Positions 1 through 9,226 of a stretch of 64,000 nucleotides of DNA are shown here, piece after piece; the first letter of the stretch is position 1; each line of letters starts with the position of its first letter. This DNA is from Bacteroides sp. (GTDB lineage Bacteria; Bacteroidota; Bacteroidia; Bacteroidales; Bacteroidaceae). A model generated the notes under the pieces. The model was not told the DNA's origin, did not search any database, and was given only the letters and a program-made list of their open reading frames with translations. The position numbers and the translations under genes were made by a program. The stretch is taken from positions 1-64,000 of the forward strand of contig JAJBTC010000090.1 of assembly GCA_020861095.1 (NCBI GenBank), in the 5' to 3' direction.

Positions 1-15
1 TTTCAAATGTGATAA

Positions 16-373
16 ATGAACGAAACAAAAAATCTACTTGAAAAAATAACCGAAGGTATTCAGGAAAAAAGGAAAGAATATCATTATAGCCGACCTAACC
101 CAAATAGAAGACACGATCTGTAATTACTTTGTTATATGTGAAGGAAACTCCCCCAGCCAGGTAGGTGCCATTGTAGACTCCGTCAAAGAGACCGCGCGCA
201 AACAGGCAGGGAGCAAACCCACCTTTGTAGACGGTTTGCAGAACGCCCAGTGGGTAGCTATGGACTATTCGGATGTACTGGTACATGTTTTTCTGCCCGA
301 AGTACGTAGTTTTTATGACCTGGAACATCTATGGGCAGACGCGAGACTAAAAATGATTCCCAATCTGGATTAA
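16..373 (+). pseudogene. rsfS: Ribosome silencing factor RsfS, apparent frameshift
   Basis: RsfS (YbeB/Iojap family) binds ribosomal protein L14 and blocks subunit joining when nutrients are poor. An ATG at 16 opens MNETKNLLEKITEGIQEK. The rest of the family sequence (IIIADLTQIEDTICNYF, then VDGLQNAQWVAMDYSDVLVH and FYDLEHLWADA) continues in another frame from about 71 to the stop at 371-373. The break falls in a run of six A (65-70): one base too many, or two too few, to join the frames. The ATG frame stops early at about 116. It lies just before ftsH, the usual Bacteroidales order. Family identity is clear; whether the break is real is not. Confidence 0.8.
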
Positions 374-382
374 TTGATCGTT

Positions 383-2395
383 ATGAACGAAAACGAAAAG
401 AAACCCAATAAAGTAAATATGCCCCGGTTCAACCTGAACTGGCTGTATATGCTTATAGCCGTCATGCTGCTGGGACTTTACCTGACCAATGAAGGCGGTG
501 GAACAAGCAAAAATGTCTCTTACGATGAATTCCAGCAGTATGTGCGCAATGGCTACGTCAATAAAGTAGTAGCCTACGATGATAATTCGGTAGAAGCCTA
601 CATCAAGGCACAACATGTGAAAGATGTCTTCCAGCAAGACTCCAACAAGGTAGGCCGTAATCCGGTGATCACCACCGACGCGCCCGCCCGGGAGAGCCTG
701 GAAACCTTCCTTCAGGCAGAACGTCAGGAAGAACACTTCGACGGTTCGGTGAACTATCCGAAAAAAAGCAATTACTGGAACGCTATCCTGTGGAACATAT
801 TACCATTCGTCTTCCTGATAGGGATCTGGATCTTTTTCATGCGCCGGATGAGTGGCGGTGGAGCAGGGGGAGCAGGTGGAGTATTCAACGTAGGAAAATC
901 CAAAGCGCAACTCTTCGAAAAGGACGGAGCTGTAAAGGTAACCTTTAAGGATGTGGCCGGACTTGCCGAAGCCAAGCAGGAAGTGGAAGAGATCGTGGAA
1001 TTCCTGAAAGAACCTCAGAAATATACAGACCTGGGAGGTAAGATCCCCAAAGGGGCGCTACTGGTAGGCCCTCCGGGAACCGGTAAGACCCTGCTGGCAA
1101 AAGCCGTAGCAGGAGAGGCCAATGTTCCTTTCTTCTCCCTGTCCGGTTCGGACTTCGTGGAGATGTTCGTAGGAGTAGGTGCTTCGCGCGTACGTGATCT
1201 GTTCCGTCAGGCCAAAGAAAAATCTCCCTGTATCATCTTTATCGACGAGATCGATGCCGTAGGCCGCGCCCGCGGAAAAGCTCCGGCTATGGGAGGAAAC
1301 GACGAACGCGAGAACACCCTTAACCAGTTGCTTACGGAGATGGACGGATTCGGTTCCAACAGCGGGATCATCATCCTGGCAGCGACCAACCGGGTAGATG
1401 TATTGGATAAAGCCCTGCTGCGCGCCGGACGTTTCGACCGACAGATCCATGTAGACCTGCCCGACCTCAACGAACGCAAAGAGGTATTCGGCGTACACCT
1501 GCGTCCGATCAAGATAGACGATACCGTAGATATTGACTTGCTTTCCCGGCAGACACCCGGTTTCTCCGGAGCGGATATAGCCAATGTATGCAACGAGGCT
1601 GCGCTGATCGCAGCCCGCCACGGAAAAAAATTCGTAGGCAAACAGGACTTCTTAGACGCAGTAGACCGTATCATCGGAGGGCTCGAAAAGAAAACGAAGA
1701 TCACTACGGAGGCCGAACGACGCACGATCGCGCAGCACGAAGCCGGGCATGCCGGACTGTCGTGGCTGCTGGAACATGCCAACCCGCTGATCAAAGTAAC
1801 CATCGTGCCCCGTGGACGCGCCTTGGGAGCTGCCTGGTATCTGCCCGAAGAGCGACAGATTACCACCAAAGAGCAGATGCTGGATGAGATGTGTGCTACC
1901 CTGGGAGGGCGTGCAGCCGAAGAGTTATTTGCCGGTAAGATATCCACAGGTGCGATGAACGACCTGGAACGGGTGACCAAACAGGCCCACGGCATGATAG
2001 CCTACCTGGGCATGAGCGACCGGTTGCCTAACCTCTGCTACTACAGCAACGAAGAATATGCCTTCAGCAAGCCTTACAGCGAAAAAACAGCCGAACTGAT
2101 AGACGAAGAGGTAAAACGTATGATCAACGAGCAGTATGATCGGGCCAAGCGTATCCTGTCCGAACACAAAGAACAGCACGCACAGCTCACTCAACTGCTT
2201 ATAGAGAAAGAGGTGATCTTCACAGAAGATGTGGAACGGATCTTCGGAAAACGTCCGTGGGCTTCGCGCTCGGAAGAGATCATGGCCGCGAAAGAGAAGA
2301 AAGAAAATCCGGTAGTCCCGATCGAGAATCTGCCACAGGTAGAAGACAGCAGCCTGCCCCAGGAAAAGCTGGACGAAGAAAAAGACAACGAATAA
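383..2395 (+). CDS. ftsH: ATP-dependent zinc metalloprotease FtsH
   Basis: Membrane-bound AAA+ protease that extracts and degrades membrane and short-lived cytosolic proteins. The product is 670 residues from the ATG at 383; the track's start at 374 is a TTG nine bases upstream. Visible in order: a transmembrane segment near residues 18-36, a periplasmic domain, a second segment near 135-155 followed by a Gly-rich linker, Walker A GPPGTGKT near 230, Walker B IIFIDEID, the second region of homology ending GRFDRQ, and the zinc motif HEAGH near 452. It has an acidic C-terminal tail. It starts 10 bases after the rsfS stop and is followed by cdsA, so the three probably form one transcript. Confidence 0.97.
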   Translation: MNENEKKPNKVNMPRFNLNWLYMLIAVMLLGLYLTNEGGGTSKNVSYDEFQQYVRNGYVNKVVAYDDNSVEAYIKAQHVKDVFQQDSNKVGRNPVITTDAPARESLETFLQAERQEEHFDGSVNYPKKSNYWNAILWNILPFVFLIGIWIFFMRRMSGGGAGGAGGVFNVGKSKAQLFEKDGAVKVTFKDVAGLAEAKQEVEEIVEFLKEPQKYTDLGGKIPKGALLVGPPGTGKTLLAKAVAGEANVPFFSLSGSDFVEMFVGVGASRVRDLFRQAKEKSPCIIFIDEIDAVGRARGKAPAMGGNDERENTLNQLLTEMDGFGSNSGIIILAATNRVDVLDKALLRAGRFDRQIHVDLPDLNERKEVFGVHLRPIKIDDTVDIDLLSRQTPGFSGADIANVCNEAALIAARHGKKFVGKQDFLDAVDRIIGGLEKKTKITTEAERRTIAQHEAGHAGLSWLLEHANPLIKVTIVPRGRALGAAWYLPEERQITTKEQMLDEMCATLGGRAAEELFAGKISTGAMNDLERVTKQAHGMIAYLGMSDRLPNLCYYSNEEYAFSKPYSEKTAELIDEEVKRMINEQYDRAKRILSEHKEQHAQLTQLLIEKEVIFTEDVERIFGKRPWASRSEEIMAAKEKKENPVVPIENLPQVEDSSLPQEKLDEEKDNE

Positions 2396-2452
2396 TAACC
2401 CCCTTTTCAGCGTCCTGTCTGCGGAAATATATGCTGAGCAACAGAATACACC

Positions 2453-3280
2453 TTGAAAAATAACTTTGTTAAACGAGCCATTTTCGGAATACTGTTTGTA
2501 GCGATCGTATCAGGAAGTATCCTGTACGATCTGACTACGTATACAATTATATTCTCCATCATTCCGGCCCTGATGATCCGGGAATTTGCCGGACTTCTCA
2601 ACCGCTATCGGGGAGCCTCGGTACACGTCCCGCTCAACATGCTGGCCGCCGTGTCCCTGTTTCTCGGGATGACCCTGCCCGGAAGTCAGGGTTATCTGTT
2701 CCTGATAGTCTACACGGCTTTGATATTGTATCTGCTGATCCGTGAACTCTACCTGAAACATACGGATCCGATCACCAACTGGGCCTATACGTTCCTGTGC
2801 CAATTGTATATAGCCGTACCTTTCGGTCTGCTCAGTAAAGTGGCACTTCACACAGGAGCCTATGCTCCACTCCTTCCCTTTGCGATATTTGCTCTGCTCT
2901 GGCTCAACGATACAGGAGCCTATTGCGTAGGTTCACTGTTTGGTAAGCACAGGCTGTTCGAACGCATCTCCCCCAGGAAATCGTGGGAGGGTTCGGTCGG
3001 AGGAGCCGTCTTTGCTCTGGCTACTGCGGCGGGTTTTTCCTGGTATTCGGACCTGCTGACCCTTCCCCAATGGTTGGGCATGGCATTGGTGATTGTGGTT
3101 TTCGGTACATGGGGAGACCTTACAGAGTCTCTGTTCAAACGCCAGTTAGGTATCAAAGACTCAGGGAATTTCCTACCCGGACATGGAGGTATCTTAGATC
3201 GTTTCGACAGTTCTTTACTGGCGATCCCTGCCGTATGGATCTACCTGATCGTACAAGTCTATATCCGGAATGGATGGTAA
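2453..3280 (+). CDS. cdsA: Phosphatidate cytidylyltransferase
   Basis: Makes CDP-diacylglycerol from phosphatidate and CTP, the branch point of phospholipid synthesis. The 275-residue product is almost entirely hydrophobic, with about eight membrane segments. The C-terminal part carries the CdsA signature: SLFKRQLGIKDSGNFLPGH followed by GGILDRFDS, with the conserved K-D and H-G-G-x-x-D-R-x-D residues. The only sensible start is TTG at 2453; no in-frame ATG lies nearby upstream. The gap to ftsH is 57 bases, consistent with one operon. Confidence 0.95.
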   Translation: MKNNFVKRAIFGILFVAIVSGSILYDLTTYTIIFSIIPALMIREFAGLLNRYRGASVHVPLNMLAAVSLFLGMTLPGSQGYLFLIVYTALILYLLIRELYLKHTDPITNWAYTFLCQLYIAVPFGLLSKVALHTGAYAPLLPFAIFALLWLNDTGAYCVGSLFGKHRLFERISPRKSWEGSVGGAVFALATAAGFSWYSDLLTLPQWLGMALVIVVFGTWGDLTESLFKRQLGIKDSGNFLPGHGGILDRFDSSLLAIPAVWIYLIVQVYIRNGW

Positions 3281-3325
3281 GAATTCCCTCCACACGTTTC
3301 TTTCAGTCTACATATATATAACAAA

Positions 3326-3365
3326 ACCGGCCCGGATCCCTACAAAGAGAAAATCCCAGGCCGGT
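3326..3365 (-). terminator. Intrinsic terminator after the NigD-like gene
   Basis: ACCGGCC at 3326-3332 pairs with GGCCGGT at 3359-3365 across a long loop. Read leftwards it is followed by TTTTGTT. It lies between the convergent ends of cdsA and the NigD-like gene. Confidence 0.6.
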
Positions 3366-3388
3366 CTGTATCCGTTTACCGATCCGTT

Positions 3389-4156
3389 TTATTCCAGATC
3401 GTTGCTATTTTCTTCCAGGTCATCCATGTCCACCCCAAGATCTGATTCCTGATCTACGGTAGTTATATCAAAAGTCAGTTCCTGTTCACCGGTAGTGGCA
3501 GACGTAAACCTGAGCTTAATGCCTTTGGCACCTGCTTTGAGCTCATCTTCTAAGGAGTTCAGATTGAAAGAGACCAGACCTGTACGCTCATAGCTGGTTT
3601 CATCGCCATAGGTATTGTAACGATATTCCAGATGGATGTAATCGTCATTTTCCGGTTCGGCGAGTGTATTTCTCACTAAACTTACCCGATGAGCCTGGCG
3701 GGCAGGTACATTATATATAAAATTTACATTCAAGTACCCTCCGCCGATCCATACCCTGTTCTTGATCAGACGTACCGGATCGTCGCCGATCTCGTCCTTA
3801 TTCTCCTCGGTCAGATCCTCTATCTGTTTGGTGAGGATATTATAAATTCTATAGAACTTCACCGCCAGATCATATACTTTATCCCCTACCTTGTAGTCGT
3901 CATACAAAGGATTGAAAGTAGCCGTTACACGCTGCCCGTCTACAGGCTGATACCCATAAGGATCGTTGGTGATCGGAAGGATCGTATTCCCGGCATCACT
4001 CAAAATATAATAACTATTTCCTGTGACGCGGATCGTACCGATCGTCTCTCCTATATCCCCGATGGAATACCCATCGTCATCATTACAGGATTGCAATACC
4101 GGAAGCGCCACAAGTGCCATCAGCAATCCTACCAACAAAAGATTAAATTTCTTCAT
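3389..4156 (-). CDS. NigD-like lipoprotein
   Basis: A 255-residue protein with a lipoprotein signal: MKKFNLLLVG, a hydrophobic core, then LQSC with Cys24 followed by NDDD, an acidic sequence typical of surface-exposed lipoproteins in Bacteroidetes. The mature part resembles NigD-like proteins of Bacteroidales: an early GNSYYILSDAG segment, a PVDGQRV-type strand, NRVWIGGGYLNVNF in the middle, and a C-terminal acidic tail (VDMDDLEENSND). NigD was named for a bacteriocin cluster, but the family is widespread and its role unknown. No bacteriocin gene lies nearby. It is transcribed towards cdsA and separated from it by a hairpin. Confidence 0.75.
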   Translation of the reverse strand: MKKFNLLLVGLLMALVALPVLQSCNDDDGYSIGDIGETIGTIRVTGNSYYILSDAGNTILPITNDPYGYQPVDGQRVTATFNPLYDDYKVGDKVYDLAVKFYRIYNILTKQIEDLTEENKDEIGDDPVRLIKNRVWIGGGYLNVNFIYNVPARQAHRVSLVRNTLAEPENDDYIHLEYRYNTYGDETSYERTGLVSFNLNSLEDELKAGAKGIKLRFTSATTGEQELTFDITTVDQESDLGVDMDDLEENSNDLE

Positions 4157-4252
4157 ACAGTTTATCTTTTAATTATTCATTTTCATTCATTTACTAAACA
4201 CAAAAGCCGGGCATATACTGCACTGGCTTGAGGTTTATTATAGGAAAAGCCA

Positions 4253-5386
4253 TCATTTTTTTAAGATTTTCACTATTTCACGGGCGGCACATGCCGGCGC
4301 GCCCGGAGGACCCAGCCGTTGGCTCACCTCCCGATAGCCTTCCAGCATCTGATTGCGATAGGCAGTATCCTTCAGCAAACGCTCCAGTTCCGCATACATA
4401 TTCCCGACCGTCATGGTGTCTGCCACCAACTCCCGGACAATCCCGCGTCCGGCAATCAGGTTGACCAATGAGATATACTTCACCCGGATCAGGTGCTTCT
4501 TCAGAAAGGCAATTACCTTACCGATAGGGGTATGGTAACAAACCACCTGCGGTACACCCAACAGAGCCGTCTCCAGCGTTGCCGTTCCTGAAGTGACCAA
4601 CGCCGCCTCAGCATGTTGCAGCAACCGATAGGTCTGGTCAAAGATCAGATGTACGGAAGTTCCCCGGATAAATCTGAGGTAATATTCCGGATCGATCCCC
4701 GGCGCACCTGCCAGCACCAGCTGATGGTCCGGGAACTCCTCAGCCGCGCGGATCATATCCGGCAGATTGTCCTTGATCTCCTGCTTGCGGCTTCCGGCCA
4801 GCAAGGCAATCACGGGTTTGTCTTCCAGTTGATTGTCCCGGCGAAAGTCAGCATCCGACCGGGGATGGGCAGCCAGATAAGCCGACACTTCATCTACTGT
4901 AGGATTGCCCACATAACGAACCGGATACTGATGCTTGTTGTAGAACTCCACCTCAAAAGGCAGGATAGAGAAAAGTTCATCCACATCCCGCCGTATATTG
5001 CGTATCCGGTATTCCTTCCAGGCCCATATCTTGGGAGAGATATAATAAAAGACAGGGATCTCCGTATGTTTCTGGACAAACCGGGCTATACTCAGATTAA
5101 ACCCCGGATAATCCACTAAGATCACCACATCAGGCTGCCAGGCCGCGATGTCTTCTTTGCATCGCTTCATATTAGCAAAGATGGTACGCAGATTCAGCAA
5201 GACCGGAACAAATCCCATAAAAGCCAGTTCCTTGTAATGCCTGACAAGGGTACCTCCTGTTGCCGCCATCAGATCTCCGCCAAAAAAGCGGAACTCCGCC
5301 TGTGTATCTTCTTTTTGCAGGGAAGCCATCAGATGGGAAGCATGCAGATCACCCGAAGCCTCACCTACGATCAGGTAGTATTTCAT
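4253..5386 (-). CDS. lpxB: Lipid-A-disaccharide synthase
   Basis: A GT19 glycosyltransferase that joins UDP-diacylglucosamine and lipid X into the lipid A disaccharide at the inner membrane face. The product is 377 residues, the normal length. The N-terminus MKYYLIVGEASGDLHASHL holds the family's GEASGD motif. VILVDYPGFNLSIARF, YYISPKIWAWKEYRI and LLAGSRKQEI are further conserved blocks, and VTSGTATLETAL is the donor-binding region. It follows surE on the same strand with a 35-base gap, so the two are probably co-transcribed. Confidence 0.96.
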   Translation of the reverse strand: MKYYLIVGEASGDLHASHLMASLQKEDTQAEFRFFGGDLMAATGGTLVRHYKELAFMGFVPVLLNLRTIFANMKRCKEDIAAWQPDVVILVDYPGFNLSIARFVQKHTEIPVFYYISPKIWAWKEYRIRNIRRDVDELFSILPFEVEFYNKHQYPVRYVGNPTVDEVSAYLAAHPRSDADFRRDNQLEDKPVIALLAGSRKQEIKDNLPDMIRAAEEFPDHQLVLAGAPGIDPEYYLRFIRGTSVHLIFDQTYRLLQHAEAALVTSGTATLETALLGVPQVVCYHTPIGKVIAFLKKHLIRVKYISLVNLIAGRGIVRELVADTMTVGNMYAELERLLKDTAYRNQMLEGYREVSQRLGPPGAPACAAREIVKILKK

Positions 5387-5421
5387 ATCTTCTGTTTGTT
5401 TACTCTACTTTCTCCGGAACG

Positions 5422-6219
5422 TTACTTTCCCCGGAACCCTGCCTCCGGATCCGTTGCCAGCAGCTCACTGATCCGGCGCATGGCATCGTAAGCCGTCATA
5501 TCTACCGTAGTAGGGGTAACCGCTATATATCCCTGACGTATGGCCCAATGGTCACGGGTGTCATCTTCCGGATCGTGATTCACAAACTCACCGGTGAGCC
5601 AGTAATAATTGGCACCGTTGGCACGCGGACAGCATTCCCATTCGCGTACCCAGTTGCCACGGGCCTGCGCACAGACTCTGATCCCACGGATATCCGCCAC
5701 AGCAGGCATATTCACATTCAGGCAGGTCAGCGGCGGCAGCCCTGCGTCCAATACCTTTCGTACGATCTCCTGTACAAAGGGTTCACAGGGGGTAAAATCG
5801 GCCTCCGGGTCGTGAGAGTCCAGGGAGAACCCAATGGAAGGAATATCATTGAGGCAACCTTCGATCACTACTCCCATCGTTCCGGAATAATGTACATTGA
5901 CCGCCGAATTATCTCCGTGATTGATCCCGGCGACTACCAGATCCGGCTCGCGGGGAAGCACCGTATTACGAGCCAGCTTCACACAATCTGTCGGAGTACC
6001 CGAACATTGATACACACTCAGTCCCTCCTCCTGATGCACCAGACGGTAGTGTACAGGAGCATTCACCGTCAACGCACAGCCATTGCCGGAACGCGCCGAA
6101 TCGGGTGCCATCACTACCAGATCGCCCAGCGGACGAAGAAAGCGGATCAGTTCATTGATACCTTTCGCCGAAACACCATCATCATTAGATATCAGGATCA
6201 GCGGCTTTTTATTTTCCAT
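5422..6219 (-). CDS. surE: 5'/3'-nucleotidase SurE
   Basis: Metal-dependent nucleoside 5'/3'-monophosphate phosphatase. The 265-residue product starts [20 protein letters not shown], with the diagnostic NDDG metal ligands. [12 protein letters not shown] and the GTPTDCV and [10 protein letters not shown] blocks complete the active site. It is the first gene of a leftward surE-lpxB pair. Upstream, a TACTTTTG box on the minus strand (plus 6252-6259) is a candidate -7 promoter element. Confidence 0.95.
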   Translation of the reverse strand: MENKKPLILISNDDGVSAKGINELIRFLRPLGDLVVMAPDSARSGNGCALTVNAPVHYRLVHQEEGLSVYQCSGTPTDCVKLARNTVLPREPDLVVAGINHGDNSAVNVHYSGTMGVVIEGCLNDIPSIGFSLDSHDPEADFTPCEPFVQEIVRKVLDAGLPPLTCLNVNMPAVADIRGIRVCAQARGNWVREWECCPRANGANYYWLTGEFVNHDPEDDTRDHWAIRQGYIAVTPTTVDMTAYDAMRRISELLATDPEAGFRGK

Positions 6220-6607
6220 ACGACTTCTCTTTCTATTCTATTCTATGGGTACAAAAGTAGCAAAAAGAAGTCGTTCCGCCAATGAATCACTCAAGCATAA
6301 AAAGTTTTACAAACACAGGCAGATACAAACCGGGCTACCTACATCCCGGCATCCGTATATTACAGCCGGGAAAACACCCGGAAAAAAGGTTTGTTGACAA
6401 AACTTAATGTTCTGCAAGTGAGTTAAAACAGAGACATCATTTCAATTTAATTATGTATATTTGTCCGGTCAAACGGAGCAGGCCGTCCAACAGGCCACAG
6501 TTATTAACAGATCGGGCAACTTATCAACAGTTTTGGAAAAGTTTCCTGATTTTAGTAGGTGCAATAAGTTATTATCACTTATTTCGCAGCCAGTTAAATT
6601 CGAGAAC
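6220..6607. other. Intergenic region between surE and parA
   Basis: This 388-base divergent gap holds the surE -7 candidate (minus, 6252-6259), a short hairpin near 6351-6376 (CCCGGC/GCCGGG), and the parA -7 box TATATTTG at 6456-6463. Inside the presumed parA leader are two direct 9-mers, TTATTAACA at 6501 and TTATCAACA at 6521, which differ from a DnaA box at one conserved position. The track's upstream extension of parA (from 6461) reads through this leader and has no family similarity. Confidence 0.6.
6456..6463 (+). promoter_or_regulatory. Candidate parA promoter (-7 box)
   Basis: TATATTTG fits the Bacteroidetes -7 consensus TAnnTTTG. No good TTTG lies 19-21 bases upstream. It predicts a leader of about 140 bases before the parA ATG. 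Confidence 0.45.
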
Positions 6608-7375
6608 ATGGGAAAAATAATTGCTTTAGCCAATCAAAAAGGCGGTGTAGGAAAGACGACTACGACCATCAATCTGGCTGCCTCACTCGCTACACTCGAA
6701 AAAAGAGTACTGGTTGTGGATGCCGATCCGCAGGCCAATGCCTCTTCCGGACTGGGGGTAGATATCAAACAGTCCGAATGCACGATTTATGAATGTATCA
6801 TCGATCGGGCAGATGTGAACAACGCGATACACGACACAGAAATAGAATCCCTGAAAGTGATCTCCTCCCACATCAACCTGGTAGGAGCCGAAATAGAGAT
6901 GCTCAACCTGCCCAACCGGGAAAAGATCCTGAAAGAGGTACTGACCCCTCTGAAGGAAGAATACGATTACATCCTGATCGACTGCTCTCCTTCCCTGGGT
7001 CTGATCACAGTGAACGCACTGACAGCGGCAGACTCGGTCATCATCCCTGTACAGGCAGAATACTTTGCCTTAGAAGGGATCAGTAAGTTGCTGAATACGA
7101 TCAAGATCATCAAGTCCAAGCTGAACCCCCGGTTAGAGATCGAAGGTTTTTTGCTGACGATGTACGATTCGCGCCTCCGTCAGGCGAATCAGATCTACGA
7201 TGAGGTAAAACGTCACTTCCAGGAACTGGTATTCCGGACTGTGATCCAGCGCAATGTCAAATTAAGTGAAGCACCCAGTTACGGGCTCCCGACAATCCTG
7301 TACGACGCGGATTCGACCGGAGCCAAGAACCACCTGGCACTGGCACAGGAATTAATCAACCGCAACAACAGCTGA
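6608..7375 (+). CDS. parA: Chromosome partitioning ATPase ParA (Soj)
   Basis: Deviant Walker ATPase that, with ParB, segregates replication origins. The start at 6608 gives MGKIIALANQKGGVGKTTT, where the P-loop belongs at the N-terminus; the track's 49-residue extension is rejected. The product is 255 residues and lacks the N-terminal helix-turn-helix of plasmid type Ia ParA, so it is the chromosomal Soj type. DADPQANASSGLG, YILIDCSPSLGLIT and the C-terminal GLPTILYD block are family features. It ends 8 bases before parB. Confidence 0.96.
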   Translation: MGKIIALANQKGGVGKTTTTINLAASLATLEKRVLVVDADPQANASSGLGVDIKQSECTIYECIIDRADVNNAIHDTEIESLKVISSHINLVGAEIEMLNLPNREKILKEVLTPLKEEYDYILIDCSPSLGLITVNALTAADSVIIPVQAEYFALEGISKLLNTIKIIKSKLNPRLEIEGFLLTMYDSRLRQANQIYDEVKRHFQELVFRTVIQRNVKLSEAPSYGLPTILYDADSTGAKNHLALAQELINRNNS

Positions 7376-7383
7376 ACACATCT

Positions 7384-8271
7384 ATGGCACAGAAAAGAAA
7401 CGCATTAGGACGCGGACTCGATGCTCTGCTCTCGATGGACGAAGTAAAGACCGAAGGCTCTTCTTCCATCAACGAGATCGAGCTATCCCAGATATCGGTC
7501 AACCCCAACCAACCCCGTCGGGAGTTCGACGAAACCGCTCTTCAGGAGCTGGCAGACTCTATTTCCGAGATCGGTATCATACAACCGATCACGCTGAGGA
7601 AGCTGTCGGACGATGCCTATCAGATCATCGCCGGAGAGCGTCGCTACCGGGCATCCCTGAAAGCGGGTCTGAAGTCTATCCCGGCCTATATCCGTACGGC
7701 GGATGACGAGAACGTGATGGAGATGGCGCTGGTAGAGAACATCCAGCGGGAAGATCTGAACTCCGTGGAAATAGCATTGGCCTATCAGCATCTGATCGAA
7801 CAATATAACCTCACTCAGGAACGCCTGAGCGAACGGGTGGGTAAAAAACGGACCACCATAGCCAACTACCTGCGCCTGCTGAAACTCCCTGCGCAGATAC
7901 AGATGGCTTTACAGAACCGGGAGATCGATATGGGACATGCCCGCGCACTCATCACGCTGGGAGACCCCAAACTCCAGGTCAAAGTATTTGAGGAGATCAT
8001 GGAAAACGGATACTCCGTAAGAAAGGTAGAAGAGATTGTGAAAACCCTCAACGAAGGAGAGCCGGTAAAAAGCGGGAACAAGCAACTGGCTCCGAAACGT
8101 TCCGGACTGCCGGAAGAGTTTAACCTGCTGAAGGAGCAACTCTCCGGATTCTTCCACACAAAGGTGCAACTGACCTGCTCCGGGAAAGGAAAAGGAAAGA
8201 TCAGTATCCCCTTTGGGAATGAAGAAGAGCTGGAACGTATCATTGAGATATTAGATACATTAAAAAAATAG
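7384..8271 (+). CDS. parB: Chromosome partitioning protein ParB
   Basis: CTP-dependent clamp that loads at parS sites and works with ParA. The 295-residue product has the LGRGLDALL N-terminal ParA-contact motif, the box ISVNPNQPRREF, the CTP-binding GERRYRA motif, ENIQREDLN, a helix-turn-helix (TQERLSERVGKKRTTIANYL) and a C-terminal dimerisation segment. It overlaps no gene but abuts the next one exactly: TAG then ATG. I could not find a convincing parS near it. Confidence 0.96.
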   Translation: MAQKRNALGRGLDALLSMDEVKTEGSSSINEIELSQISVNPNQPRREFDETALQELADSISEIGIIQPITLRKLSDDAYQIIAGERRYRASLKAGLKSIPAYIRTADDENVMEMALVENIQREDLNSVEIALAYQHLIEQYNLTQERLSERVGKKRTTIANYLRLLKLPAQIQMALQNREIDMGHARALITLGDPKLQVKVFEEIMENGYSVRKVEEIVKTLNEGEPVKSGNKQLAPKRSGLPEEFNLLKEQLSGFFHTKVQLTCSGKGKGKISIPFGNEEELERIIEILDTLKK

Positions 8272-9204
8272 ATGACCATCTTATACAGACTGAAGAAAAT
8301 AACCTTACGGCTGGCCCTGCTCCTCTGTGTGATACAGTGGGCAGGGATCGTTGTGTATGCCCAGGAGCCTGTAGAGCAGGATACGCAAAGGTGGATCGAC
8401 CGGAATACGGAAGATCCGGAAGAGGAACCCCGGGAGCAACCTGGCCTGCTCAACGATACGGTAGGAGTGAACAGGAGATACTGGGAGAACGTACTCGAAC
8501 ACGAAGGAGCCCCGGTAGACAGTGCCACCATAGACAGCCTGAGAGGAGACCGCCGTGTGCCGGGTCCTTTCCTGACCCCGGAAGAGGCAGACAGCATCGC
8601 CGTACGGGATAGTATAGCCGTTATGAACCAGGTGAACCTCGAAGGGGTAGACGGATCGGTGATCTTAGATATCGATCAGCTGGCAGTGGATAGCCTGGCA
8701 CCTGTTTCCGCAGGAAAAGTATGGATACCCAACTCCAACAAAGCCACCTGGCTGGCATTGGTGATCCCGGGAGGAGGACAGATCTACAACCGGAAGTACT
8801 GGAAACTCCCCATCATCTATGGGGGGTTCGCGGGATGTGCCTATGCTCTGACCTGGAACACCCAGATGTACAAAGATTATTCACAGGCCTATGTAGACCT
8901 GATGGACAACAATCCCAATACAAACAGTTTTCTGGATCTGTTGCCACCGAACTATACCTATAGTGAGGCGCAACTGGCAGAATTATTGCGAAAACGCAAA
9001 GATCGTTTTCGTCGTTACCGGGATATGAGTATCTTTGCCTTTATCGGAGTGTATCTGATCTCGGTGATTGATGCCTATGTAGACGCGGAATTATCCGACT
9101 TTGATATAACTCCCGACCTGAGTATGCGTGTAGGGTTGACGCTGATGAATGAGCCGACGTCCAACGCGCGCGCGTTCGGTATACAATGTAGTGTGACATT
9201 TTAA
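8272..9204 (+). CDS. DUF5683 domain membrane protein
   Basis: A 310-residue protein of unknown function that starts directly after the parB stop and so is almost certainly translationally coupled. A signal peptide or anchor occupies about residues 10-30 and ends VYAQ. A variable acidic linker rich in Asp follows to about 150. The conserved DUF5683 block is NKATWLALVIPGGGQIYNRK, KYWKLPIIYGGFAGCAYAL, then a Tyr/Arg-rich stretch and a membrane segment (IFAFIGVYLISVIDAYVDA). The constant position between parB and a lytic transglycosylase suggests a cell-envelope role tied to division, but that is inference. Confidence 0.85.
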   Translation: MTILYRLKKITLRLALLLCVIQWAGIVVYAQEPVEQDTQRWIDRNTEDPEEEPREQPGLLNDTVGVNRRYWENVLEHEGAPVDSATIDSLRGDRRVPGPFLTPEEADSIAVRDSIAVMNQVNLEGVDGSVILDIDQLAVDSLAPVSAGKVWIPNSNKATWLALVIPGGGQIYNRKYWKLPIIYGGFAGCAYALTWNTQMYKDYSQAYVDLMDNNPNTNSFLDLLPPNYTYSEAQLAELLRKRKDRFRRYRDMSIFAFIGVYLISVIDAYVDAELSDFDITPDLSMRVGLTLMNEPTSNARAFGIQCSVTF

Positions 9205-9226
9205 AGAAAGATAGAGAAAGGTTACC

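Noticed and set aside
3389-4156. NigD-like gene as part of a bacteriocin cluster
   Set aside because: The name comes from a Prevotella bacteriocin locus, but no bacteriocin, export or other nig gene is near.
5260-6285. 341-codon plus-strand ORF opposite surE
   Set aside because: It lies antisense to a clearly conserved SurE gene and has no family features; a shadow frame.
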